Part shown: piece by piece, positions 1 through 6,350 of the stretch
Layout of the letters: each line of letters starts with the position of its first letter
Numbering within the stretch: position 1 is the first letter of the stretch
Assembly: GCA_027297485.1 (NCBI GenBank)
Contig: JAPUHZ010000250.1
Span: 1 to 14,762 of the forward strand
Reading direction: 5' to 3'
Source: Deltaproteobacteria bacterium
GTDB taxonomy: Bacteria; Desulfobacterota_B; Binatia; UBA9968
DNA length: 14,762 nucleotides
Made by a program: the position numbers and the translations under genes
The notes under the pieces: model-generated
Databases searched by the model: none
What the model was told of the DNA's origin: nothing
What the model saw: only the letters and a program-made list of their open reading frames with translations

Positions 1-1091
1 GCCTTCTTGACCTCCGGCTTCTCTTCCACCACAGCATGGTGACCGGCGGTGAGACGGATGACTTTTCCCAGGAACTGCTCATAGACGTTTCCCAGGATAT
101 CGGCGCTAAGTACTGAGAACTCGTAAGGACTTTCGGGATAGTAGAGGCGGCGAATAATATCTTTAAGAACTTTGTCGTCAATCTTGAGCTTGAGGGTTAG
201 TTCATCCGGAGCTTCGGCCCTTCCTTTATCCTCCCTGAAGTGAAAAAGGCCGGAATTATACTTGTCATCCGCAATGCCGTAGAGGTACTGGAGTCTTTTG
301 TAAGTATTTTCGCCGTTAAGGAGCGCTTGGAGCTGTCCATAGTGCTCAATGCTCCTGTCTTCGCACATCCTGAGGAAGATGATCCGGTCAATGGTGCGCT
401 GGACGGCAAAATTGAGGTCGCGCACGGTCAGCTTGGGATTGCGTAGGGCCAGGTTGCGAGCCAATGCCTCACGCCAGCCTTCAATCTCAGTTAGGAATTC
501 CGCATCAACCTGAGAAGTGCCGCGCTTGCCTTTTCCGGACTCTACGAACCTGTCAAAGGAACCTCGCAGGACCGCCTCTTTTGAAAATATCGCACCGATC
601 TCTTCCCAACGGTCGGCATAGTCTTCGTAAGTTAGGTAAAGAATCCTGCCTGTGCTTGGTTTATCCGTTGGCTTAGGTAGTAAGCGACAATCGTAGACGG
701 CGAACTCGGCAAAGTCTGTCAGGATCGAGAGCGGCAGCTTGGCGCTCCAGGCATAGCGGCGGAGTTGGTAGGCTGGGTTCATCTCCTCTTTGATATTGAC
801 AGCAGGCTTCTTGGCCTCGAGGAAGAACTTCCGTGCGCCGCCGATACGGAAGCAGTAGTCCGGGGCTTTTGTTGCGCCGCCGACTTTGATCGCATCCTCG
901 TGGATGACATCTTTGTAGGCCTCGGCATAGCCGGCCTTGTTGGTAACGTCCCATCCGAGGGCCTCGAAGAATGGGTTGATAAATTCCAGGCGGACCTGGG
1001 TCTCGTTATAGGCCTGGCTACGGTAGGCTTCGAGATTGCGCTCGAAGCGCTCTATGAGACCGATGATTTCTCTGGGAGGTTCCTGACCCAT
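1..1091 (-). CDS. Type IIG-like restriction-modification enzyme, N-terminal part (cut by window edge)
   Basis: This is an open frame of 363 codons that runs off the left edge without a stop. The protein begins MGQEPPREII. Around residues 29-50 it has the helix that usually precedes the nuclease core (ending FFEALGWDV). P77-D78 and E92-A-K94 then form a clear PD-(D/E)xK nuclease site. In the family this endonuclease domain is followed by an N6-adenine methyltransferase and a target-recognition domain; both would lie left of coordinate 1, so methylation activity is inferred. The fragment ends in a region rich in E and K, where relatives enter the methyltransferase part. Start: ATG at 1091; an in-frame GTG at 1097 is an alternative, and neither has a clear Shine-Dalgarno. 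It is separated from the core cluster by a 96-nt gap with its own likely promoter, so it is probably an independently expressed defence gene. A type I HsdR N-terminus is a less likely alternative. Confidence 0.85.
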   Translation of the reverse strand, partial: MGQEPPREIIGLIERFERNLEAYRSQAYNETQVRLEFINPFFEALGWDVTNKAGYAEAYKDVIHEDAIKVGGATKAPDYCFRIGGARKFFLEAKKPAVNIKEEMNPAYQLRRYAWSAKLPLSILTDFAEFAVYDCRLLPKPTDKPSTGRILYLTYEDYADRWEEIGAIFSKEAVLRGSFDRFVESGKGKRGTSQVDAEFLTEIEGWREALARNLALRNPKLTVRDLNFAVQRTIDRIIFLRMCEDRSIEHYGQLQALLNGENTYKRLQYLYGIADDKYNSGLFHFREDKGRAEAPDELTLKLKIDDKVLKDIIRRLYYPESPYEFSVLSADILGNVYEQFLGKVIRLTAGHHAVVEEKPEVKK

Positions 1092-1140
1092 GGTCACAAT
1101 CTGGCTTAAGAACAAAAGCGGAGAAGCAAAAAGTTGTTTT

Positions 1141-1168
1141 ATTCTACTGCAATTTTTCCCCTTGGCAA
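1141..1168 (-). promoter_or_regulatory. Candidate sigma70-type promoter for the restriction-modification gene
   Basis: Reading the minus strand, TTGCCA (1168-1163) and TAGAAT (1146-1141) are separated by 16 nt. Each matches the sigma70 consensus at most positions. Transcription would start near 1134, about 40 nt before the start codon at 1091. The site lies just after the stop of the MerR-type gene, which fits separate transcription of the accessory gene. It is predicted from sequence only. Confidence 0.45.
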
Positions 1169-1187
1169 GAAGAATTTAGGGAATGAA

Positions 1188-1541
1188 TTAGGAGAGTATC
1201 TTATGGAGAGATTGGAGACCTTTTTTAATCTTGATCAAGGCATTCTTGTATTTGAGGTCCGAGAGCGGGAGTCTAAGTTGTTGCTGATTCTCTTTTTTGT
1301 CTTCTCTGAGCCTTTTTCTTGCCCCTTCGATCGTGTAGCCCTCAGTGTAAAGGAGCCTCTTGATCTCTAACAAAAGCTCCACATCGCTCTTTTTGTACAG
1401 ACGGTGACGCGAGGGCGCCTTCCCCGGCTTGAGCAGCTTAAACTCGGTCTCCCAGTAGCGGAGCACATAGGGTTCGACCCCGACGATACGGCTCACCTCT
1501 CCAATCTTGAAATAGATCTTGTCAGGTAGACGGGGTGGCAT
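1188..1541 (-). CDS. Small MerR-family transcriptional regulator
   Basis: The protein has 117 residues. Residues 10-80 are a MerR-type winged helix-turn-helix: FKIGEVSRIVGV, then VLRYWETEF, then a wing with RLYKKSDVELLLEIKRLL and a second helical pair around YTIEGARKRL. The remaining 35 residues are basic and probably helical. There is no long dimerisation helix with cysteines, so no metal- or redox-sensing pocket is visible. MerR proteins bend DNA at promoters with long spacers; the target here is unknown. The ATG at 1541 lies 14 nt after the ihfA stop, with no clear Shine-Dalgarno, which suggests translational coupling. A small MerR gene directly after ihfA is a recurring arrangement in deltaproteobacteria-like genomes (general knowledge). 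Confidence 0.9.
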   Translation of the reverse strand: MPPRLPDKIYFKIGEVSRIVGVEPYVLRYWETEFKLLKPGKAPSRHRLYKKSDVELLLEIKRLLYTEGYTIEGARKRLREDKKENQQQLRLPLSDLKYKNALIKIKKGLQSLHKILS

Positions 1542-1555
1542 GGAGTTCGGAGGTA

Positions 1556-1840
1556 TTAAGAGAGAATGGTGTTGAGGGTCTTCTTCAAGATTTGACTTGC
1601 TTTAAAGGTAAGGACTTTACGCCCCACGATAATCATCTCTTCTCCAGTCTGGGGATTCCTTCCTTTTCGGGGGCGCTTGCTGTTAACAACGAGGTTGCCA
1701 AAGCCCGATATCTTAACCTTCTCTCCTTTTTCCAGGCAGCTTTTAATGATCTCAAAAATGGCCTCTACCACATCGGCAGCTTCCTTCTTGGAAAAACCTA
1801 CTTTCTCATAAATACGGGCAATGATATCAGCCTTAGTCAT
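1556..1840 (-). CDS. ihfA: Integration host factor alpha subunit (HU/IHF family)
   Basis: This is a 94-residue HU/IHF-family DNA-bending protein. It begins MTKADIIARIYEKVGFSKKEA, has the dimerisation motif ISGFGNL near residue 44, and carries the DNA-intercalating beta-arm with GRNPQTGEEM near residue 60. Length and sequence fit IHF alpha rather than HU, and position supports this: ihfA follows pheT in many Gram-negative bacteria, including E. coli. IHF alpha works as a heterodimer with IHF beta, whose gene is not here, to bend DNA sharply in replication, recombination and transcription. The ATG at 1840 has a good Shine-Dalgarno (GGGAGG) 6 nt upstream. The gene starts 37 nt after the pheT stop. 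Confidence 0.93.
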   Translation of the reverse strand: MTKADIIARIYEKVGFSKKEAADVVEAIFEIIKSCLEKGEKVKISGFGNLVVNSKRPRKGRNPQTGEEMIIVGRKVLTFKASQILKKTLNTILS

Positions 1841-1877
1841 TTCCGGCCTCCCTTTTGATTATTGAGTCCCAGCTCAA

Positions 1878-3959
1878 TCACCCTCTGAGTTGTGCGCCAA
1901 AAACCTCCTCGATTTGAGCAATCAACTCCTGATGAAGGGCACTCACCTCTGCATCTGTTAAAGTTCTGTCCTCTGCCCGGTAATAGATCGTATAAGCTAA
2001 ACTCTTTTTGCCTTCAGGAATCGGAGAGCCGCGGTACTGATCAAACACCCCCACATCTTCAATAAGAGAATGACTGAGGTCCTTGACCCAACTAATAATC
2101 CGCTGAGCCGGAAATGCCTCGTCCACCACCAGGGCCAGATCCCGTTCAACAGACGGAAACCGTGGAAGGGAGCGGGCCGTTAATTTACGCGGAGAATACT
2201 GAACCAACCCCTCAAAGTCAAGTTCAAAAATCAGAAAGGGTGGAAGACCGAGTTCTTCACACAGATCCGGATGAACCTCACCCAAGCAACCTATCTTGGA
2301 GTCGCCAAACTGTAGGGAGGCTGCCTTTCCGGAGTGGAGGAAAGAGGTCATGTCACAGCTCGTCCAAACCGCGCGGTGCTCCAGCCTGAGCACCTCCAGG
2401 ATCCCCTCAACCAATCCTTTAACATCCAGAAAAGTTAAGGCCCTCTCTTCCGCCCGTAATCCTCTCCACTCTCTCTGACCGTAGAGAAGGGCAGCCAAAT
2501 ACTGCCTCTCCTCGAAAGAGCCCCTAGGGCCGAGGCAGAAAACCTTGCCCAGATCAAAACCCCAAAAACTCTTCGCCTTCTGAGCTATATTGGCGCGCAG
2601 GTTATCCAGCAAGCCGGGGACAAGGCTCAAGCGCATCTCGGCATTCTCTTGGGCCAACGGATTGAGAATCGAAACGGGTGATCCCCGACCATTCCATAGT
2701 CCGCAGAAACGCCGGTTCATTTCCCCGGAGGTAAAGGGGAGGTTGATCAACTCTATCAGCCCCTCTCCAACCAGCAAAGAGCGGATTTTTCGCTCCCGAA
2801 GGAGACGCAGGTCAGCCACCCCACCCTGGGGCCTCACTAAGGGAAGCGTTGAAGGAATCTTCTCATAACTATGAAGTCGGGCCAGCTCCTCAATCAGATC
2901 AGCCTCACGGGTGAGGTCGTGACGGTAGGAAGGAGAAATAACCTTAAGCCCGCTCTTGGAGCGGCCCTGGATCTTCAGCCCGAGGGATTTGAGAATTCTC
3001 TCCATCTCCCTTGATCTTAGCTCGATTCCCAAAAGGCCTTTCACCCTCTGGTTTCGCACTAAAATTGGTGCGGCCTTTGTCCGGCGAGGGTAGCGATCTA
3101 CAACCCCTTTAACTGAGATACCATCTGTGATCTTGTTGAAGAGAAAGGCGGCACGATCCAGGGCATAGAGGGTCCCCTCTGGATCTACCCCTCGCTCGAA
3201 ACGGTGGGAGGCATCACTATGGAGCCCCAAGCGCTTTGCGGTACCACGAACAGAAAGGGGATCAAAATGGGCACTTTCGAGCAACACCGCCTGGGTGTTT
3301 GATTGAACCTCAGAGTCTCTCCCTCCCATAACTCCTGCCAAGGCAATGGGAGTATCACCATCGCAGATGAGAAGGTCCTCTGGAGCCAACTCCCGCTCGA
3401 TCCCGTCTAAAGTCACAAACTTCTTAATCCCGCCTGCCTGTCGGACTACAATCCGTTTGGCCGTCAACCGGTCAACATCAAAGGCGTGGAGAGGCTGGCC
3501 GGTCTCCAGCATAACATAGTTGGTGATATCCACGACATTATTGATGGACCGAATCCCGCATGCCTCTAGGCGAAACCTCATCCAAGAGGGAGAAGGAGCG
3601 ACCTGGATTCCCTGCACCATCCGGGCAGAATAGCGTGGGCAGAGACGTGGACTCAGAATCTTGACATCCATGAGCCGTTTCATACTGGGGTCATTTGTAT
3701 GTGGACTTGCGGGAGGAAGCCTGACATGTCCCCCGGCAAGAGCAGCCACTTCCCGGGCCAATCCGAGGATTCCCAGGCAGTCCCCACGGTTTGGCATGAC
3801 GGCTATCTCCATCAACCAATCGTCCGCTCCCCCTCCCTCGTCACGCAAAGGGACCAGAGACTCGACTTCGAGGCCTGCCATCGTTAGGGCCTCGGCAATC
3901 CTCTGCGGGGACTTTTTAATATCCAAAAATTCCTTTAGCCAGTTAAAAGTGAGCTTCAC
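1878..3959 (-). CDS. pheT: Phenylalanine-tRNA ligase beta subunit, short form without the B2 tRNA-binding domain
   Basis: PheT pairs with PheS as an alpha2-beta2 enzyme that charges tRNA-Phe. At 693 residues it is about 100 shorter than the common bacterial form. The missing piece is visible: after the N-terminal B1 segment (TMAGLEVESL, residues 26-35) the chain goes straight to IAVMPNRGDCLGILGLAREV. The EMAP-II/OB-fold B2 domain that normally lies between is skipped. The B3/B4 editing region (INNVVDITNYVMLETGQPLHAF), the B5 domain (ISPSYRHDLTREADLIEELAR), the pseudo-catalytic core and the C-terminal ferredoxin-fold anticodon-binding domain (about the last 95 residues, starting SLPRFPSVERDLALV) are all present. 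The start is GTG at 3959, 16 nt after pheS, with no obvious Shine-Dalgarno. The frame is uninterrupted, so this is a domain loss rather than a broken gene. Confidence 0.96.
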   Translation of the reverse strand: MKLTFNWLKEFLDIKKSPQRIAEALTMAGLEVESLVPLRDEGGGADDWLMEIAVMPNRGDCLGILGLAREVAALAGGHVRLPPASPHTNDPSMKRLMDVKILSPRLCPRYSARMVQGIQVAPSPSWMRFRLEACGIRSINNVVDITNYVMLETGQPLHAFDVDRLTAKRIVVRQAGGIKKFVTLDGIERELAPEDLLICDGDTPIALAGVMGGRDSEVQSNTQAVLLESAHFDPLSVRGTAKRLGLHSDASHRFERGVDPEGTLYALDRAAFLFNKITDGISVKGVVDRYPRRTKAAPILVRNQRVKGLLGIELRSREMERILKSLGLKIQGRSKSGLKVISPSYRHDLTREADLIEELARLHSYEKIPSTLPLVRPQGGVADLRLLRERKIRSLLVGEGLIELINLPFTSGEMNRRFCGLWNGRGSPVSILNPLAQENAEMRLSLVPGLLDNLRANIAQKAKSFWGFDLGKVFCLGPRGSFEERQYLAALLYGQREWRGLRAEERALTFLDVKGLVEGILEVLRLEHRAVWTSCDMTSFLHSGKAASLQFGDSKIGCLGEVHPDLCEELGLPPFLIFELDFEGLVQYSPRKLTARSLPRFPSVERDLALVVDEAFPAQRIISWVKDLSHSLIEDVGVFDQYRGSPIPEGKKSLAYTIYYRAEDRTLTDAEVSALHQELIAQIEEVFGAQLRG

Positions 3960-3975
3960 GGGTCAAGCTGGAGGT

Positions 3976-5016
3976 CTAAGAAAACTGCCGAAGAAAACGC
4001 ATATCATTCTGAAAGAAGAGACGAATGTCCTCGATCCCGAACTTCAACATGGCGATCCGCTCCACGCCCATCCCAAAGGCAAAACCGGAGACTTTTTCGG
4101 GGTCATAGCCGACAAATCGAAAAACTTGAGGATCGATCATCCCGGCGCCAAGGATCTCCAACCAACCCGAACCTTTGCACACGCGACAAACCTGTCGGCC
4201 AGCAGTCGAGCCATTCCCCCCGCAAAACAAGCATTTAATATCAATCTCTGCACTGGGCTCCGTAAAGGGAAAAAAACTAGGACGAAAACGCACTCCGGTC
4301 TGCTCATGGAATATCTGGCGCAGAAAGTGGGTCAGCACCCCTTTTAAGTCTGTGAACGCAATATGGTGGTCCACCATGAATCCCTCAACCTGATGGAACA
4401 TCGGAGAATGGGTAACATCATCGTCGAGCCGATAGACCGGCCCGGGGACGATGACTTGGAGAGGCGGCTGTCGATTCTCCATGACACGGATCTGAACCGG
4501 CGAGGTATGAGTTCTGAGCAGGCGATCTTGTGAGACGAAAAAGGTGTCCTGCATATCCCTCGCAGGGTGATCCTTAGGCATATTGAGAGCTTCGAAATTG
4601 TGATAATCGTCCTCGATATCAGGGCCCCGGGCGATCTCAAATCCCATACCTAAGAAGAGATCAATAATCTCATCCATCACAAGGGTGAGCGGATGCATCC
4701 GGCCGCACTCCCAGCGGCTTCCGGGAAGGGTAATATCGACTCTCTCCTCGCTGAGGACTCTCTCCTTTTCCCTTGCCTTTAACTCTTTAAGGCGAGTCTC
4801 TATCTGCTCCTCAACAAAGCGTCTCAGCCGGTTAAGCTGATCCCCTACCTGGGGTCGTTCCTCAGGGGGGATCTCCCTCAGACCACGCAATAGAAGGGTA
4901 AGTTTTCCCTTCCGACCTAAGTATTCCACCCGGAGATGGTCGATCTCTTTCTCAGAGACAACTCGCCTTAGGCGATCTAGGATCTCTTCCCTGAGAGTTT
5001 CCGGTGATTCTTCCAT
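3976..5016 (-). CDS. pheS: Phenylalanine-tRNA ligase alpha subunit with a zinc-knuckle insert
   Basis: This is the catalytic subunit of phenylalanyl-tRNA synthetase (346 residues). An N-terminal coiled coil covers about residues 1-90. The class II catalytic core follows: RTHTSPVQIR (168-177), motif 2 in VYRLDDDVTHSPMFHQVEGF (194-213), PFTEPSAEIDI (250-260) and motif 3 in GFAFGMGVERIAML (311-324). Between PSAEIDI and WLEILGAGM the protein carries four cysteines, C262, C265, C277 and C280, as two CxxC pairs. This looks like a zinc knuckle. E. coli PheS lacks it, although related knuckles are known in other phyla. The ATG at 5016 lies 29 nt after the rplT stop, without a good Shine-Dalgarno. It is co-oriented with pheT and probably co-transcribed. 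Confidence 0.97.
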   Translation of the reverse strand: MEESPETLREEILDRLRRVVSEKEIDHLRVEYLGRKGKLTLLLRGLREIPPEERPQVGDQLNRLRRFVEEQIETRLKELKAREKERVLSEERVDITLPGSRWECGRMHPLTLVMDEIIDLFLGMGFEIARGPDIEDDYHNFEALNMPKDHPARDMQDTFFVSQDRLLRTHTSPVQIRVMENRQPPLQVIVPGPVYRLDDDVTHSPMFHQVEGFMVDHHIAFTDLKGVLTHFLRQIFHEQTGVRFRPSFFPFTEPSAEIDIKCLFCGGNGSTAGRQVCRVCKGSGWLEILGAGMIDPQVFRFVGYDPEKVSGFAFGMGVERIAMLKFGIEDIRLFFQNDMRFLRQFS

Positions 5017-5045
5017 GAGGTATGAGGCAAAGTACGGACAGGAAA

Positions 5046-5405
5046 CTATGCCGTCAGGTGGGACTTAGCGAACTGGGCTATTTGGTCAAAAGCAGGCATA
5101 TCCGAAACGGCCAGATCTGCCAGGATCTTTCTGTCCAACTCCACACCGGCTTGCTTGAGCCCCTTTATCAATTGATTATAGGAAAGCCCGCTCAGGTGCG
5201 CTCCCGCATTCACGCGGATTATCCAAAGGCTGCGGAACTCCCTCCTCCTAACCCGCCGGTCCCTGTAAGCAAAGACGAGCGCTCGCTCTACCGTCTCTCG
5301 AGCGGACCGATACAGTCTACCCCGGCCCCCCACATATCCCTTTGCCAGTTTCAGTATCTTTTTTTTCCTCCGCCTAGATTTCACTCCTCCCTTGACTCGT
5401 GGCAC
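5046..5405 (-). CDS. rplT: 50S ribosomal protein L20
   Basis: This is a 119-residue L20, needed for early 50S assembly and an rRNA binder. The basic N-terminal extension ([20 protein letters not shown]) leads into the conserved [23 protein letters not shown]. The C-terminal globular part contains [20 protein letters not shown]. Length and sequence are normal. The start is GTG at 5405 with a strong AAGGAG Shine-Dalgarno 8 nt upstream. It follows rpmI after a 98-nt gap containing degenerate repeats. In E. coli and B. subtilis, L20 represses its own infC-rpmI-rplT operon by binding leader RNA; whether that happens here cannot be told from sequence. Confidence 0.98.
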   Translation of the reverse strand: MPRVKGGVKSRRRKKKILKLAKGYVGGRGRLYRSARETVERALVFAYRDRRVRRREFRSLWIIRVNAGAHLSGLSYNQLIKGLKQAGVELDRKILADLAVSDMPAFDQIAQFAKSHLTA

Positions 5406-5429
5406 GTTATTAACTCCTTCCTTGTAATA

Positions 5430-5503
5430 TTAGGCATGAGACAACAGGCATAAGGCCTTAGAATTTTTTCCCCTATTGCCACCCGCCTTTCGCCTATTGC
5501 CTT
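5430..5503 (-). repeat. Degenerate repeat/imperfect hairpin in the rpmI-rplT gap
   Basis: On the minus strand the gap opens with two copies of GGCAATAGG, about 20 nt apart, embedded in purine-rich sequence. After an A-rich stretch comes pyrimidine-rich CCTTATGCC and then CATGCC. The GGCAATAGG and CCTTATGCC arms can pair at 7 of 9 positions, giving an imperfect stem. Such word-like tandem sequences are not expected in a ribosomal operon. No transcription stop is implied, because the T-run expected of a terminator is absent. Confidence 0.5.
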
Positions 5504-5701
5504 TTATAGATACGGTATCAACTTGCGGATATTCCTTGTTTCGCTTGGTGATACCATGGAGGATTGTCTAAGCCTCCTCTTGCGTTTCCTCCCTTTCGCG
5601 GAAAGGAGGTGGCTTTTAAACCCCCTATTTCTTTTGATCCTCCCGGTTGCAGTGACTCTAAACCTCTTGACTGCACCTCGACTACTTTTGATCTTGGGCA
5701 C
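5504..5701 (-). CDS. rpmI: 50S ribosomal protein L35
   Basis: This is a 65-residue L35. The diagnostic pattern is present: MPKIKSSRGAVKRFRVTATG, then KSHLLSAKGRKRKRRLR, then a short C-terminus ending IRKLIPYL. It is highly basic, as expected for a small rRNA-binding protein. The start is GTG at 5701 with an AAAGGAG Shine-Dalgarno 6 nt upstream. It sits between infC and rplT as in most bacteria. Just upstream lies a perfect 11-bp inverted repeat (5739-5767), in the same relative position as the L20-responsive structure of E. coli, though sequence alone does not show that it works the same way. Confidence 0.97.
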   Translation of the reverse strand: MPKIKSSRGAVKRFRVTATGRIKRNRGFKSHLLSAKGRKRKRRLRQSSMVSPSETRNIRKLIPYL

Positions 5702-5727
5702 CGTGTTCTCCTTTCAAAAAGTTGTCA

Positions 5728-5767
5728 GTTGTTGGTTTTTAGTTTTTAGCCAACAACTAAAAACTAA
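5728..5767 (-). repeat. Inverted repeats with two mutually exclusive stems upstream of rpmI
   Basis: CTAAAAACTAA (plus strand 5757-5767) is the exact reverse complement of TTAGTTTTTAG (5739-5749), giving an 11-bp stem with a 7-nt loop. The loop sequence is itself complementary to a segment nearer rpmI: CCAACAAC (5750-5757) pairs exactly with GTTGTTGG (5728-5735). RNA from the minus strand could therefore form either hairpin. The element ends about 13 nt before the rpmI Shine-Dalgarno and starts 10 nt after the infC stop. It may be a regulatory leader or just a copy of a low-complexity repeat family. Confidence 0.7.
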
Positions 5768-5777
5768 TTTACTCTGC

Positions 5778-6284
5778 TTACTTTGGGGCAAGGAGCATAG
5801 CCATGTTCCTTCCCTCCAACCTGGGCGTGATATCCAGCTTGGCAATATCTCCGACCTGAGAGAATACCCCGTCTAGCATCTTCCGCCCAAGCTCCGGATG
5901 AGTAATCTCCCGACCACGGAAAAAGACCGAGACCTTTACTCTCTGTCCTCGTTCAATGAAACGGCGGATATTACGGACCTTATAAACCAGGTCATGGTTA
6001 CCCGTCCGTGACCCCATCTTGACCTCTTTGACGGCCACAAAGGTCTGCTTTTTCTTTGCCCCGTGGGATTTCTTCCTCTGTAGGTAGCGGAACTTTCCGT
6101 AATCCATCACGCGGCAGACGGGTGGTTGGGCCTCCGGGGCCACCTCGACCAGATCTAGGTCTTGGCTCTCTACAATCTTGAGGGCCTCATGCAGCGGCAT
6201 GACACCCAATTGATTCCCCTCTGGACCAATGACCCGAACCTCACGGGCACGAATTCGATGGTTGATTCTTGCCTCTATAGCTAT
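5778..6284 (-). CDS. infC: Translation initiation factor IF-3, with an AUA start codon
   Basis: IF3 binds the 30S subunit, checks the start codon and the initiator tRNA, and prevents early 50S joining. The protein is about 168 residues. The N-domain has RINHRIRAREVRVIGPEG and LDLVEVAPEAQPPVCRVMDYGKF. The basic linker is followed by the C-domain with KEVKMGSRTGNHDLVYKVRN and VSVFFRGREITHPELG, ending MAMLLAPK. The only NTG starts in frame are internal, and the first (TTG at 6209) would delete the conserved RINHRIRAREVR segment. A TAA stop lies just upstream in frame, and the codons between it and that segment include no ATG, GTG or TTG. ATA at 6284, 6 nt after GGAGG, is the best start; a second ATA at 6278 is the alternative. 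A non-standard start fits the known negative feedback of IF3 on infC (AUU in E. coli, AUC in Myxococcus). Confidence 0.93.
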   Translation of the reverse strand: MAIEARINHRIRAREVRVIGPEGNQLGVMPLHEALKIVESQDLDLVEVAPEAQPPVCRVMDYGKFRYLQRKKSHGAKKKQTFVAVKEVKMGSRTGNHDLVYKVRNIRRFIERGQRVKVSVFFRGREITHPELGRKMLDGVFSQVGDIAKLDITPRLEGRNMAMLLAPK

Positions 6285-6296
6285 AAGCCACCTCCC
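6282..6296 (-). promoter_or_regulatory. Strong Shine-Dalgarno and AUA initiation codon of infC
   Basis: On the minus strand GGGAGGTGG (6296-6288) is followed by CTT and then ATA (6284-6282). The 6-nt spacing after GGAGG is ideal. An in-frame TAA lies 15 nt upstream of the ATA, so the start cannot be further out. The pairing of a strong ribosome site with a poor start codon is what IF3-controlled initiation needs. Confidence 0.75.
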
Positions 6297-6323
6297 TTTT
6301 TAGTCAGCCAATAAAAACTAGCG

Positions 6324-6347
6324 GTCAGCTTTGAGCTGAGTGCTGAC
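6324..6347 (-). repeat. Inverted-repeat words in the thrS-infC gap
   Basis: TCAGCT (6325-6330) and AGCTGA (6334-6339) form a perfect 6-bp stem with a 3-nt loop. An overlapping wider pair, GTCAGC (6324-6329) and GCTGAC (6342-6347), could form an alternative stem. The gap between the thrS stop and the infC start is only 66 nt. No T-run follows, so it is not a convincing terminator. The same GTCAGC/GCTGAC word appears as a palindrome at 8399-8408 upstream of the tRNA gene. Confidence 0.5.
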
Positions 6348-6350
6348 AGT

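Noticed and set aside
3661..4347. 228-residue plus-strand open frame
   Set aside because: It lies entirely opposite pheT and pheS, which are conserved genes. Its translation shows no recognisable family and it is a mirror of their codon pattern.
5728..5767. H-type pseudoknot in the rpmI leader
   Set aside because: The loop-to-downstream pairing exists, but the connecting stretches would be 0 and 3 nt across an 11-bp stem, which is sterically unlikely. Two alternative hairpins are more plausible.
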